A DNA stretch of 63,914 nt, taken from the NCBI GenBank assembly GCA_017516885.1, contig JAFXAR010000030.1, positions 1-63,914 of the forward strand. The letters run 5' to 3'. The first letter of the stretch is position 1. Every line of letters begins with the position of its first letter. The notes beneath the pieces are model-generated. The model did not search any database, was not told the DNA's origin, and saw only the letters and a list, made by a program, of their open reading frames with translations. Position numbers and translations under genes: made by a program. This DNA is from Bacteroidaceae bacterium (GTDB taxonomy: Bacteria; Bacteroidota; Bacteroidia; Bacteroidales; Bacteroidaceae). Shown here piece after piece: positions 1 to 9,136 of this stretch.

Positions 1-57
1 TATAACCCACTGCCGCCTTTCTACAAAGTCAATGTTCCGCAATGCGGAGCATTGTAA
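1..57 (+). CDS. Possible 3' end of an upstream gene (partial)
   Basis: Frame 1 is open from the left edge for 18 codons and ends in TAA at 55-57. The short tail (proline-rich start, ending CGAL) is not recognisable. A rho-independent terminator on the same strand follows at 101-128, which would fit the end of a + strand gene. An 11-bp inverted repeat lies inside the tail at 30-54, so this could equally be non-coding. Weak call. Confidence 0.3.
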   Translation, partial: YNPLPPFYKVNVPQCGAL

Positions 58-100
58 TAAGTATTAAATTAGTTAAATGCGCAATAGCGATTGCGCGGAT

Positions 101-139
101 ACAGGCGCCTATGTGAATAGCCGCCTGTGTTTTTTTATT
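101..139 (+). terminator. Rho-independent terminator
   Basis: A 7-bp stem (ACAGGCG at 101-107, CGCCTGT at 122-128) is followed by a T run at 130-136. A second small hairpin, GCGCAAT/ATTGCGC, lies at 79-96. It would terminate whatever enters the window from the left on the + strand. Confidence 0.65.
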
Positions 140-150
140 ATGATGGTTTC

Positions 151-1323
151 TTATTTCTTAAGTCCCGAGAAGTCTGCTCCGGCGGGGCTTTGGAATGCCT
201 TTAGTCCGAACTGCGGCAGCATGGCGATAAGGTGCTCGAATACATCGGCCTGCAGATGCTCGTACGCTACCCAGGCGGTATCTGCCGAGAAAAAGTACAG
301 CTCAAGCGGCAGGCCTTGCGGAGTGGGCTGCAGCTGGCGCACCATAAGAATCATATCCTGGTTTACGCGCTTGTTGTTTCGCAGATAAATGTCAAGATAG
401 TTGCGGAGCACCGTAAGGTTTACAATCTCCTCGTTCTCTTCCATACCCTTAAGCCATCCCTTCTCTGCGAACTTTTCAATCTGCTCCTTTGTGCAGAATC
501 CAATGCTGTTCATGTCAATGTATAATGAACGCTTGGTGCGGCGTCCGCCGCTGTCGAACATCCCTCGCCAGTTCTGGAATGATTCGCTTACAAGCACATA
601 GGGAGGGATGGTGGTTATTGTCTTGTCCCAGTTCTGTACCTTTACGGTGGTAAGCGTTACCTCAAGAACCATGCCGTCGGCATCGTACTTTGGAAGTGTA
701 ATCCAGTCTCCGGGGCGCAGCATGTCGTTAGCCGAGAGCTGCACGCCGGCAACAAGTCCAAGGATGGTGTCCTTAAAGACAAGCATGAGCACTGCCGCCA
801 TTGCGCCAAGTCCGGTTAGTATGTTCATTGGATTCTTGTCAATAACAATGCTAATTATAATTATAGCGCCTATGCATATAACAATAATCTTGAACATCTG
901 AAACACTCCTTTAAGTGTCCGGTTCTTCAGCCTTTGGTTTTCGTTTGAGAGTTCGTACAGCGAACTGAATAGCGAGCATATTAACCTTACGAAGGTTGCA
1001 ACAATGTAAATTCCAAGGACTTTGTTTGTCCAAAAGTATATTGTGCTTTCCTCGCGGAACACAACTGGCAGCACCGCTGTAAGTATTATGGGCGGAATGG
1101 TACTGCATATATTGTGTACAATGGTTCCGCTTAGCATAATGTCGTCCCAATTCGATTTTGTCCTTTTGGTAAATCGTTCAACGATGGGCACAACGATTCT
1201 GCGTCCAATAAAGTTAAACAGGTAGATTAGCGCTATTGCAAGTGCGGCGAACGCTCCGAGGCGAACCTCTTCGCTGTTGGCCCAGCTTATGCTGAAATTT
1301 ATGAAGGCTTCAGTTAACATCAT
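151..1323 (-). CDS. Mechanosensitive ion channel family protein (MscS superfamily, YbdG-like)
   Basis: A 390-residue membrane protein. The N-terminal third holds several hydrophobic helices, followed by an MscS beta-domain with a run typical of the family (DTILGLVAGVQLSANDMLRPGDWITLP) that forms the pore-lining helix and upper vestibule. The extended C-terminal part, with 'NWDKTITTIPPYVLVSESFQNW', resembles the E. coli YbdG/MscM type rather than small MscS. Known role: release of solutes on hypo-osmotic shock at the inner membrane. It is transcribed away from uvrB's 3' end. A TATTTTCG box on the minus strand at 1340-1347 is a plausible promoter. A second, smaller MscS is at 12568-13452. Confidence 0.85.
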   Translation of the reverse strand: MMLTEAFINFSISWANSEEVRLGAFAALAIALIYLFNFIGRRIVVPIVERFTKRTKSNWDDIMLSGTIVHNICSTIPPIILTAVLPVVFREESTIYFWTNKVLGIYIVATFVRLICSLFSSLYELSNENQRLKNRTLKGVFQMFKIIVICIGAIIIISIVIDKNPMNILTGLGAMAAVLMLVFKDTILGLVAGVQLSANDMLRPGDWITLPKYDADGMVLEVTLTTVKVQNWDKTITTIPPYVLVSESFQNWRGMFDSGGRRTKRSLYIDMNSIGFCTKEQIEKFAEKGWLKGMEENEEIVNLTVLRNYLDIYLRNNKRVNQDMILMVRQLQPTPQGLPLELYFFSADTAWVAYEHLQADVFEHLIAMLPQFGLKAFQSPAGADFSGLKK

Positions 1324-1362
1324 ACTTCTAAATTTTCTGCGAAAATAGGAATTTATTCCGGA

Positions 1363-3390
1363 TTATTTCTCTTTTTCTTTCAGAATTGCCTGCAGGCGGA
1401 ACATTTCATCGCGGTACTGTGCTGCATCAACGAATTCCATCTTCTCAGCGGCCTGCTCCATGAGCTTGCGGGTGCGTTCAATGCTCTTTTTGAGCTGTTC
1501 GGCGCTCATGTATTCCACAATTGGGTCGCATGCAGCCGGCAGCTGGACGGTATCCTCGCTGTACATTCTGATTTCCTTGCCGTTCTTCTCCTTCCTGTCA
1601 TTTACAAGGGCGTTGCTTATCTCCTTTTTTATCTGCTTGGGGGTTATTCCATGCTCCTGGTTGTAGCGCATCTGCTTTTCGCGGCGGCGTGCCGTTTCGT
1701 CAATGGTGCGCTGCATGCTGTCGGTCATCTTGTCGGCGTAGAATATAACCATTCCGTTTACGTTGCGGGCGGCGCGTCCGGCAGTCTGCGTCAATGAGCG
1801 GTGGCAGCGCAGAAAACCGTCCTTGTCGGCGTCAAGGATTGCCACAAGCGACACTTCGGGCAGGTCAAGGCCTTCGCGCAGGAGGTTTACTCCAATCAGC
1901 ACGTCATAAAGCCCCTCGCGCAGGTCGGTCATAATCTGTATGCGTTCCAATGTGTCAACATCGCTGTGTATGTAGTTGCAGCGCACTCCGTTCTTCAGCA
2001 GATAGTCGGTAAGCTCCTCGGCCATGCGCTTGGTTAGGGTGGTGACGAGCACGCGCTCTTCGCGCTCTACTCGCAGCTGGATTTCTTCCATGAGGTTGTC
2101 GACCTGATTGGCAAGAGGGCGCACTTCAATTACAGGGTCAAGAAGTCCGGTGGGGCGGATGACCTGTTCCACCACAATGCCCTCGCTCTTTTGAAGCTCA
2201 TAGTCGGCCGGCGTTGCGCTCACATATATTGTCTGCGGTGTAAGCTCCTCAAACTCGCTGAACTTGAGCGGACGGTTGTCGAAAGCGGCCGGGAGACGGA
2301 ATCCGAACTCCACAAGATTGGTCTTGCGGGCGCGGTCGCCGCCGTACATGGCATGTATCTGCGGAACGCTTACATGACTCTCGTCTATAATCAGCAGAAA
2401 ATCCTTGGGAAAGAAGTCGAGCAGGCAGTAAGGGCGTGTGCCGGCCTCTCTGCCGTCAAAGTAGCGCGAGTAGTTCTCAATGCCTGAGCAGTGTCCAAGC
2501 TCGCGCAGCATCTCAATGTCGTATGTGACGCGCTCGTGAAGGCGCTTTGCCTCCAAGGGCTTTCCAATCTCGTTGAAATACTCCTCTCTGTCGGCAAGGT
2601 CCTTCTCAATCTCTGCAATGGCACGCTCTGTGCTCTCCTTGGTGGTCATGAAGAGATTGGCGGGGTATATCTTGTAATCGTCAAATGCGGCTATGCGTGC
2701 GCCCGTAACGCTGTCAATCTCCTCAATGCCGTCAATGTCATCGTCCCAGAAGGTGATGCGCAGCACATGGTCGCTGTAGGCAAGGCTCACTTCAACGGTG
2801 TCGCCCTTCACACGGAAGTTGCCTCGCGAGAGGTCCATGTCGTTGCGGACATACAGGCTGCCCACTAACTTGCGCAGGAACACATTCCTGTCAAGTTTCT
2901 GCCCAACAGCAATCTCTATTACATTGTTGTAGAAATCGCTGGGGTTGCCCATGCCGTAGATGCATGATACCGAGGATATTACAACAACGTCCTTCCGTCC
3001 CGACAGCAGTGCCGACGTTGCAGCAAGCCTCAGCTTGTCAATCTCGTCGTTAATGGCGAGGTCCTTTTCAATGTAGGTGTCGCTTGAGGGGATATATGCC
3101 TCGGGCTGATAGTAGTCGTAATACGAAACGTAGTATTCAACGGCATTCTCGGGGAAGAATCCCTTGAACTCGTTGTAAAGCTGTGCGGCAAGTGTTTTGT
3201 TGTGGCTTAGGATTAGGGTGGGGCGGTTTATCTCCTTTATCACATTTGCCATGGTAAAGGTCTTTCCCGAACCGGTCACTCCCAAAAGTGTCTGTGCCGG
3301 CGTTCCCTCTTTAATGCCCTGCACAAGCTGGGCAATGGCCTCAGGCTGGTCGCCCATAGGCGCGTAATCAGATACGAGCTTGAATTTCAT
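1363..3390 (-). CDS. uvrB: UvrABC excinuclease subunit B
   Basis: A 675-residue UvrB. I place the start at the ATG at 3388-3390 (MKFKLVSDY...), the usual UvrB N-terminus. The upstream in-frame extension to 3627 is unlike any UvrB. Walker A GVTGSGKT is near residues 37-44. The DNA-strand-separating beta-hairpin (YYVSYYDYYQPEAYIP) is near residue 95. Helicase motifs include DESHVSVPQ and QTAGRAARN. The C-terminal UVR domain (QYRDEMFRLQAIL) binds UvrC. Known role: damage verification and loading of UvrC in nucleotide excision repair in the cytoplasm. A minus-strand TATCTTCG box at 3432-3439 is a likely promoter. Confidence 0.97.
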   Translation of the reverse strand: MKFKLVSDYAPMGDQPEAIAQLVQGIKEGTPAQTLLGVTGSGKTFTMANVIKEINRPTLILSHNKTLAAQLYNEFKGFFPENAVEYYVSYYDYYQPEAYIPSSDTYIEKDLAINDEIDKLRLAATSALLSGRKDVVVISSVSCIYGMGNPSDFYNNVIEIAVGQKLDRNVFLRKLVGSLYVRNDMDLSRGNFRVKGDTVEVSLAYSDHVLRITFWDDDIDGIEEIDSVTGARIAAFDDYKIYPANLFMTTKESTERAIAEIEKDLADREEYFNEIGKPLEAKRLHERVTYDIEMLRELGHCSGIENYSRYFDGREAGTRPYCLLDFFPKDFLLIIDESHVSVPQIHAMYGGDRARKTNLVEFGFRLPAAFDNRPLKFSEFEELTPQTIYVSATPADYELQKSEGIVVEQVIRPTGLLDPVIEVRPLANQVDNLMEEIQLRVEREERVLVTTLTKRMAEELTDYLLKNGVRCNYIHSDVDTLERIQIMTDLREGLYDVLIGVNLLREGLDLPEVSLVAILDADKDGFLRCHRSLTQTAGRAARNVNGMVIFYADKMTDSMQRTIDETARRREKQMRYNQEHGITPKQIKKEISNALVNDRKEKNGKEIRMYSEDTVQLPAACDPIVEYMSAEQLKKSIERTRKLMEQAAEKMEFVDAAQYRDEMFRLQAILKEKEK

Positions 3391-3761
3391 CTTTATTTTT
3401 CCTGAAGTTGTTTTTGAAAATGGTCGAACTGCGAAGATAGGAAATTTTTCCCATTTGTGCAAGAGCGTGCTATCCTCATCCAAATTGTAAGTTAAGGTGC
3501 TGCCCGCTTTTTCTAAAAAAGCGTAATGGTTAATGAAATGTGTTAAAGGAGGTTTGCTTATTATTCCAAGTGCAGTTGCAGGGGCTGTACCGGCATGCCT
3601 CCCCCCCCCTGCAAAAAAGCGGGACAATGATGGCGGTGTGCGTGTAACTGTATAAGAAGCCGCAAATTACGCCCGTTAGAATGAAATTTATGTCTAAGCA
3701 TGGATAATCCGTTTTTTTGTGTAATTTTGCACTATCAAGGCTAATTGTAACTTTCAATAAT
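3391..3761. other. Divergent intergenic region between uvrB and the GH27-GH16 gene
   Basis: 371 bp without a convincing gene. It holds a minus-strand TATCTTCG box (3432-3439) for uvrB, a C9 homopolymer (3601-3609) and a TAATTTTG box (3722-3729) for the rightward carbohydrase gene. The reading frames extending from either neighbour lack family similarity. Confidence 0.7.
3722..3729 (+). promoter_or_regulatory. Bacteroidota -7 box (TAATTTTG)
   Basis: Matches the TAnnTTTG sigma-ABfr consensus, 33 bp upstream of the ATG at 3762. Confidence 0.55.
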
Positions 3762-6700
3762 ATGAGAAAACTTTTTTACTCTATGCTGTTGGCGCTGCCT
3801 CTGTGCGCAGCTGCCGATAATCCGCCGCTTATGGGATGGAGCTCGTGGAATACTTATGGCTTCCAGATTAACGACTCGGTGATAAAGGTACAGGCTGACG
3901 CTATGGTCAGGCTGGGATTCAAGGATTGCGGGTATAACCACATTAACATTGATGACGGATTCTTTGGCGGACGCGATGAGAACGGCAAGCTGCTGATTCA
4001 TCCTACGCGCTTCCCTAACGGGCTTCGCCCGCTTGTGGATTATATTCACGGCAAGGGGCTGAAGGCCGGAATTTATACCGATGCAGGAGCAAATACATGT
4101 GCGTCGTACTGGGGGCAGCCTAAGGATACAATCGGCGTTGGCGTTGGGCTGTATGGCCACGATGCCGAGGATATGGCTCTCTACTTCAATGAACTGAACT
4201 TTGACTTCATTAAGGTGGATTATTGCGGCGCCGACCCGGGGAATAATGCCGATGGGCTTGACCTTGACGTAGAACAGCGCTACAAGGAGATAGCTGCGGC
4301 AATAAAGGCTACCGGAAGAACGGATGTTACATGGAATATCTGCCGTTGGGCTTTCCCTGGCACATGGGCTTGCGAAATTGCCGATTCATGGCGCACTACT
4401 GAGGATATTTATCTTGGATGGGCTTCTATAAAGAGCATTATCAATCAGAGTCTCTACCTTTCGGCTTATGCATCGCCAGGGCACTATAATGACATGGATA
4501 TGCTTGAGGTGGGCCGCGGCCTTACTGACGAGGAGGACAAGACGCACTTTGGCATGTGGTGCATGATGAGTTCGCCGCTGCTTATCGGCTGCGACCTCAA
4601 TGACATAAAGGGAAATGCCCTTAAGCTCATGCAGAACAGGGAACTGATTGCCGTTAACCAGGACCGGTTAGGTCTGCAGGCATACGTTGTGAAGCGCGAG
4701 AATGGCGGTTATGTTCTTGTGAAGGATGTGGAGGAGAAGTATGGCACAAGGCGCGTTGTTGCGTTCTATAATCCTACTGACGCTGCAATTAGCATGAGCG
4801 TGAATTTCTCTCAGCTCGACCTCGCCGGCGAGGTGAAGGTGCGCGACCTCTTTGAGAAATTTGACAAGGGTGTTTATGAAACTTCGTTGTCGGTAAATGT
4901 TCCGGCACATGGCACACGCATCTACAAGCTTGAGGCCGACGAGCGTATGGAACGCACTGTGTACGAGGCTGAGACAGCATGGCTCACTTCGTATCAGGAA
5001 ATAAAGAACAATGAGGTTTACGGCACTGCAATATATGACGAGAACAGTATCTGCTCAGGCGGTGTTGCTGTAGGCTGGCTGGGCGGCAAGGCCGAGAATG
5101 ACCTGCAGTGGCGCAATGTGTACAGCAAGGATGGCGGCGAATATACCTTGCAGGTGTACTTTGTTACAGGCGAGGACCGCACCATGAAGCTGAGCGTGAA
5201 TGGCGGCGAGCCGATTGTGTACACCGGAAATTCTGCCGGTTGGGGCAGTGTGGGGGTTGCTAAGTTTAATGTGGTGCTTCAGAAAGGCGAGAATGTCATC
5301 CGTCTTTTCAATGAAAGCGCTTACATGGGCGACATTGACCGCATGGTCCTCGTGAACAAGAATGCAGTAGAGGATTATCCTGTTGTCTTTGACAAGGAGC
5401 AGAACTATACTCATGGCAGCCGCCGCCTGAACAGTGTTTCGCTTGGCGCTCAGAAATTGCAGTTGCCTACGCCGCTGAAGGTGTACAGCAACGTAACAAG
5501 CGGCTGCTTCACCGCAGTCCCTGGCGAGGTGCTTGCGCCGTCGTTTGGCTTTACAGGAGACTGGATGCACGGTTTTGTATATATTGACCGCGGCATGGAC
5601 GGTACATTTGATGCGGTGCTCAACAGTGACGGAACTGTTCCCGAAGGCAGTGATGCTGTGGCCTTTTCGTATGCAGAGCCTAATTTGGGCTCGGGCGTGG
5701 GCTACAACAGCAATGGCGAGAGGGTAAGCAATGCCAATGTGCTTAACCCTCCTGCGTTTACTTTGCCGGCCGGCCTTGCTCCCGGTTTTTACCGTATGCG
5801 CTACAAGGTTGACTGGGCTTCTATTGACCCTGCCGGACGCACCGAGGATGGTAACGGAATAATAAAGAACGGCGGTGCAGTTTGCGATGTTGTGCTGAAT
5901 GTGCATGCTGCTGAGGCTGCGCTTGATGTAACTGCAAAAAATGGCACATTGCTTGCTGCCGACGGCAGCGCCCTGCCTTCAAGGGTGGCATTCGGCGAGC
6001 CTCTTGTGCTGTCGGTAAATCCTGCACCGGGTTATGTGCTTGATGCCTTGAATGTGATTCACGGCCATAATCTTGATGGCAGCAAGGTAATCCATGGCGT
6101 TAAGCAGTGGCGCGAGGATGTTCTTTCCGGCGCTTTTGTAAAGGATGGCAAAATAACTGTTCCAGCCGAGTATGCTGACGGCGATATTAGAATTGCTGCA
6201 GAGTTTGTAAAGGCCGGTGACGGCATGGGCGGAGATGGGTACGCGCTCTCATTTGACAAGGATGCGCAGATTCCTGAAGCATACGGTTGCGAAATAATAT
6301 TGAATGGCGAGATGTGGTCGGGCTCTTGCAATGACACAGATGCATACCGCGATATTGTCGATGAACATGATTTTCCGATTGTCGGGGTTAGGAATTTGGA
6401 TGTTGAAGTAAGAAACAGCCTTGGCAGGGAACTCAAGAATGTGTATATGTATATCGACCTCAACAATGACGGCAAGTTTGTGGCCCTGTTGAATGAGAAT
6501 GGCCTGCCGGCGATGTCGAGTGAACTTGTAGCATTCTCTTGCCACAATGGTGTGGACAGCAAGGGAAATCCTGCTCAAAAGGGCGCTGCGGTGACACTTC
6601 CAACCTTTGTGTTTGACGATGCAATCCCCGATGGCATCTACCGCATGCGTCTGAAACTGGATACGGATAACATTAACCCCGATGGCTCTGAAACCATTGT

Positions 6701-8015
6701 TTCCGATAATGGCCTTGTTTTTGATTGTCTGCTTAACCTAGTGGGCAATACCAAGAAACTCACACTTTATACTGATAACGGAAGTATTGACGGTAATGAT
6801 AATACAGCCTTGCCTTTGACGGTAGATGTTCATCAGATGTTTACAGCCGTGCTGCGTGGCGCTCCGGGATATGAGTGCAGCAAGTTGGTGGCGCGCCATG
6901 GACACAATCTTGACGGTCCGCAGTATGTAAACGGCAACCGCCAGTGGAGCGAGGAGGAACTGTTTGTAAATGTCTATGACAAGGCTGTTGTGGATGCTGA
7001 GTATATTGACGGTGATGTGGCTCTTTATGCGACGTTTGTTCCAGAGGAGGACAGCGAGTGGCAGCTTGTTTTCAGCGACGAGTTCAATGCCGGGGATTAC
7101 AGCCAGCCGCTTGATGAAAAGTGGATGCGCTGCCAGCGCTACGGTGCTACATGGAACCGTTGGCTCAGCGACAGCAAGGAGGTTGTCTATCTGCAGGGCG
7201 GTGACCTTGTTACGCGTGCAATCCCGAATCCTGACCAGGAGAGCGACCCTGTTCCAATGATTACAGGCGGTATAAAGAGCCATGGGCGTTTCGGCTTTAC
7301 ATACGGTTATGTTGAGGCCCGCATTCTCAGCAATGCCTGGGTTGGCCACTTCCCTGCATTCTGGATGATGCCTGAGGACCAGTCGGCCGGCTGGCCCGAC
7401 TGTGGCGAGATTGATATTTGGGAGGCTATTGACACCGACGGCCGCTCTTATCACACAATACACAGTAACTGGACATACGACCTTGGCAATAAGAACAATC
7501 CGCAGTCAAGCTTCAATACCGGCGTTACATACGACCGCTATCATACATTCGGCCTGAAGTGGGATGAAAACTCACTTGTCTGGTATGTCGATGGCAAGGA
7601 GGTGGGGCGCTACAATAAGTCGGCCAATGTGGCGCAATTGAATCAGGGGCAGTGGCCGTTTGACAAGCACTTCCACTTGATTCTCAACCAGAGTGTCGGC
7701 AATGGCTCGTGGGCCAAGAATGCCGATGTGAACCATGTTTACGAGACCCGCTTTGACTGGGTGCGCGTTTATCAGGCAAAGGGCATGAAGAATACTGACG
7801 GAACTGTGGGCATAGCATCGGTAAGCGGCGGCGATGATGTTGCGGCAAGGTGCGTTGAGGGCGGAGTGGTGCTCTCGGCAGAAAATGCTGCAGAGGTTGC
7901 AGTGTTTGATGTTGCAGGGCGCAAGGTTGCCGCTGAGCGCGTCAGCGGTTCAGTGTTTGTTCCGCTTGAAAAGGGCGTTTACATTGTTTCGGGCAAGAAG
8001 ATTGTAGTTTTCTGA
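3762..8015 (+). CDS. Secreted multidomain carbohydrase: GH27 alpha-galactosidase-like plus GH16 domain with T9SS-like C-terminus
   Basis: 1417 residues from the ATG at 3762. The signal peptide is MRKLFYSMLLALPLCAAA. Residues about 20-400 form a GH27 module: WSSWNTYGF, NIDDGFF, nucleophile Asp153 in KVDYCG, and SWRTTEDI with the expected acid/base Asp. A CBM35/CBM6-like beta-sandwich follows (begins YEAETAWLTSY). Then come two copies of a two-part module, each ending near an HGHNLDG motif (about 6061 and 6901). A GH16 domain occupies about 1100-1345, with the catalytic signature EIDIWE at residues 1216-1221. The C-terminal 40 residues (VFDVAGRKV...GVYIVSGKK) look like a type A T9SS sorting domain. 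GH27 enzymes remove alpha-galactose; GH16 enzymes cut beta-1,3/1,4-glucans or galactans. The true substrate is unknown. The fusion suggests a mixed-linkage galactan. It stands alone, with no SusC/D nearby. Confidence 0.85.
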   Translation: MRKLFYSMLLALPLCAAADNPPLMGWSSWNTYGFQINDSVIKVQADAMVRLGFKDCGYNHINIDDGFFGGRDENGKLLIHPTRFPNGLRPLVDYIHGKGLKAGIYTDAGANTCASYWGQPKDTIGVGVGLYGHDAEDMALYFNELNFDFIKVDYCGADPGNNADGLDLDVEQRYKEIAAAIKATGRTDVTWNICRWAFPGTWACEIADSWRTTEDIYLGWASIKSIINQSLYLSAYASPGHYNDMDMLEVGRGLTDEEDKTHFGMWCMMSSPLLIGCDLNDIKGNALKLMQNRELIAVNQDRLGLQAYVVKRENGGYVLVKDVEEKYGTRRVVAFYNPTDAAISMSVNFSQLDLAGEVKVRDLFEKFDKGVYETSLSVNVPAHGTRIYKLEADERMERTVYEAETAWLTSYQEIKNNEVYGTAIYDENSICSGGVAVGWLGGKAENDLQWRNVYSKDGGEYTLQVYFVTGEDRTMKLSVNGGEPIVYTGNSAGWGSVGVAKFNVVLQKGENVIRLFNESAYMGDIDRMVLVNKNAVEDYPVVFDKEQNYTHGSRRLNSVSLGAQKLQLPTPLKVYSNVTSGCFTAVPGEVLAPSFGFTGDWMHGFVYIDRGMDGTFDAVLNSDGTVPEGSDAVAFSYAEPNLGSGVGYNSNGERVSNANVLNPPAFTLPAGLAPGFYRMRYKVDWASIDPAGRTEDGNGIIKNGGAVCDVVLNVHAAEAALDVTAKNGTLLAADGSALPSRVAFGEPLVLSVNPAPGYVLDALNVIHGHNLDGSKVIHGVKQWREDVLSGAFVKDGKITVPAEYADGDIRIAAEFVKAGDGMGGDGYALSFDKDAQIPEAYGCEIILNGEMWSGSCNDTDAYRDIVDEHDFPIVGVRNLDVEVRNSLGRELKNVYMYIDLNNDGKFVALLNENGLPAMSSELVAFSCHNGVDSKGNPAQKGAAVTLPTFVFDDAIPDGIYRMRLKLDTDNINPDGSETIVSDNGLVFDCLLNLVGNTKKLTLYTDNGSIDGNDNTALPLTVDVHQMFTAVLRGAPGYECSKLVARHGHNLDGPQYVNGNRQWSEEELFVNVYDKAVVDAEYIDGDVALYATFVPEEDSEWQLVFSDEFNAGDYSQPLDEKWMRCQRYGATWNRWLSDSKEVVYLQGGDLVTRAIPNPDQESDPVPMITGGIKSHGRFGFTYGYVEARILSNAWVGHFPAFWMMPEDQSAGWPDCGEIDIWEAIDTDGRSYHTIHSNWTYDLGNKNNPQSSFNTGVTYDRYHTFGLKWDENSLVWYVDGKEVGRYNKSANVAQLNQGQWPFDKHFHLILNQSVGNGSWAKNADVNHVYETRFDWVRVYQAKGMKNTDGTVGIASVSGGDDVAARCVEGGVVLSAENAAEVAVFDVAGRKVAAERVSGSVFVPLEKGVYIVSGKKIVVF

Positions 8016-8050
8016 GAAACAGTATCAAAAAATACTCTAAATAAATATGG

Positions 8051-8081
8051 GAGGCTGCTAAATTTAGCAGCCTCATTTTTG
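8051..8081 (+). terminator. Terminator of the GH27-GH16 gene
   Basis: A perfect palindrome of 12-bp arms (GAGGCTGCTAAA/TTTAGCAGCCTC at 8051-8074) followed by ATTTTTG, 35 bp after the stop codon. Confidence 0.85.
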
Positions 8082-8253
8082 TGCTGACGAGTTAAATTCA
8101 AAGTTACTTTGCTATTTTACAACGAGTGTTGCCAAATTTCGGGTATCAAATACACTTTTTAGTCATCTTCTCTTTTCCCGTGCGGAATGTTCTAATTATA
8201 GTTAAGTTTTTATTTATTTTGCAGCCGGCCTTGAATTTTTGGCGAAAATGTGC

Positions 8254-8261
8254 TATCTTTG
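8254..8261 (+). promoter_or_regulatory. Bacteroidota -7 box (TATCTTTG) for bamD operon
   Basis: A perfect TAnnTTTG match, 38 bp upstream of the bamD ATG. The stretch 8082-8253 before it is AT-rich and shows nothing else. Confidence 0.7.
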
Positions 8262-8298
8262 CAGACTGAATTAGTAGAATGTCTTGATTGGCTGATAT

Positions 8299-9111
8299 AT
8301 GAAAAGAAATCTGTACATAATAGCGGCTCTTGTTGTTTTGCTTGCATCATGCAATTCATATAACAAGATTCTTACCTCGAACAATATTGATTTCAAGTAC
8401 GAGGCTGCCAAGGCTTATTACCTTGAGGGCGAATATGTGAAGTCATCGCAGCTGCTTGAGAGCATCATTACAATACTGAAGGGCAGCGACAAGGCCGAGG
8501 AATCGCTTATGCTGCTTGCAAGGTGCTATTATGAGTCGGGTGACTATGAGACCGCATCGCAGTATTTCAAGGTATATTATACAAATTATCCGCGTGGGGA
8601 ATTTGCCGAGTATGCGCGTTTCTATTCAGGAAAGTCGCTCTTTATGGGCATAACAGAACCTGAACTTGACCAGTCGGGCACATATCTTGCAATAAGCGAA
8701 CTGCAGCTGTTTATGGAGTATTTTCCGCTCAGCAGCTACCGCGAAGAGGCGCAGCGCATGGTGCATTCTATGCACGACCTGATTGTTGAAAAGGATTATC
8801 TCTCGGCAAAACTCTACTACGACCTTGGAGATTTCATGGCATATAAGGGAAATAACTATCTTGCATGCATTATAACAGCGCAGAATGCCTTGAAGGACCA
8901 CCCTTACACTTCGTTGAGAGAGGAGCTTTCAATACTGATTCTCAGGGCAAGGTACAAGATGGCGCATCATAGCGTTGAGGACAAAAAGCTTGAAAGATAC
9001 CGCGAGACTATTGACGAATACTACGCTTTCAAGAATGAGTTTCCCGAAAGCGAGTATATTGGCGAGGCCGACAAATACTTTAAGGAGGCTAAGTCGTTCG
9101 TGAAAGATTGA
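8299..9111 (+). CDS. bamD: Outer-membrane assembly lipoprotein BamD (YfiO family)
   Basis: 270 residues with a lipoprotein signal (MKRNLYIIAALVVLLASC, lipobox Cys18) and tetratricopeptide-like helix pairs (AAKAYYLEGEYVKSSQLLESI; LARCYYESGDYETASQYF). Family role: BamD works with BamA at the periplasmic face of the outer membrane to fold beta-barrel proteins. In Bacteroidales it commonly sits directly before the small omega-like RNA polymerase subunit and a DUF4293 protein, exactly as here. Spacing to the next gene is 25 bp, so all three are probably one operon from the 8254 promoter. Confidence 0.88.
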   Translation: MKRNLYIIAALVVLLASCNSYNKILTSNNIDFKYEAAKAYYLEGEYVKSSQLLESIITILKGSDKAEESLMLLARCYYESGDYETASQYFKVYYTNYPRGEFAEYARFYSGKSLFMGITEPELDQSGTYLAISELQLFMEYFPLSSYREEAQRMVHSMHDLIVEKDYLSAKLYYDLGDFMAYKGNNYLACIITAQNALKDHPYTSLREELSILILRARYKMAHHSVEDKKLERYRETIDEYYAFKNEFPESEYIGEADKYFKEAKSFVKD

Positions 9112-9136
9112 TAAATATTTAATAACATACAGAGAA

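Noticed and set aside
3391-3627. N-terminal extension of UvrB
   Set aside because: The extra 79 codons contain the promoter region and have no UvrB similarity; canonical UvrB begins at 3390.
5055-5906. 283-codon open frame antisense to the GH27-GH16 gene
   Set aside because: It lies wholly inside a strongly supported gene, has His/Ala-rich composition typical of reverse reading of this codon use, and has no family motif, signal or promoter.
6738-7463. 241-codon minus-strand frame in the GH16 region
   Set aside because: Shadow of the forward gene; the forward frame holds the catalytic EIDIWE motif and clear domain structure.
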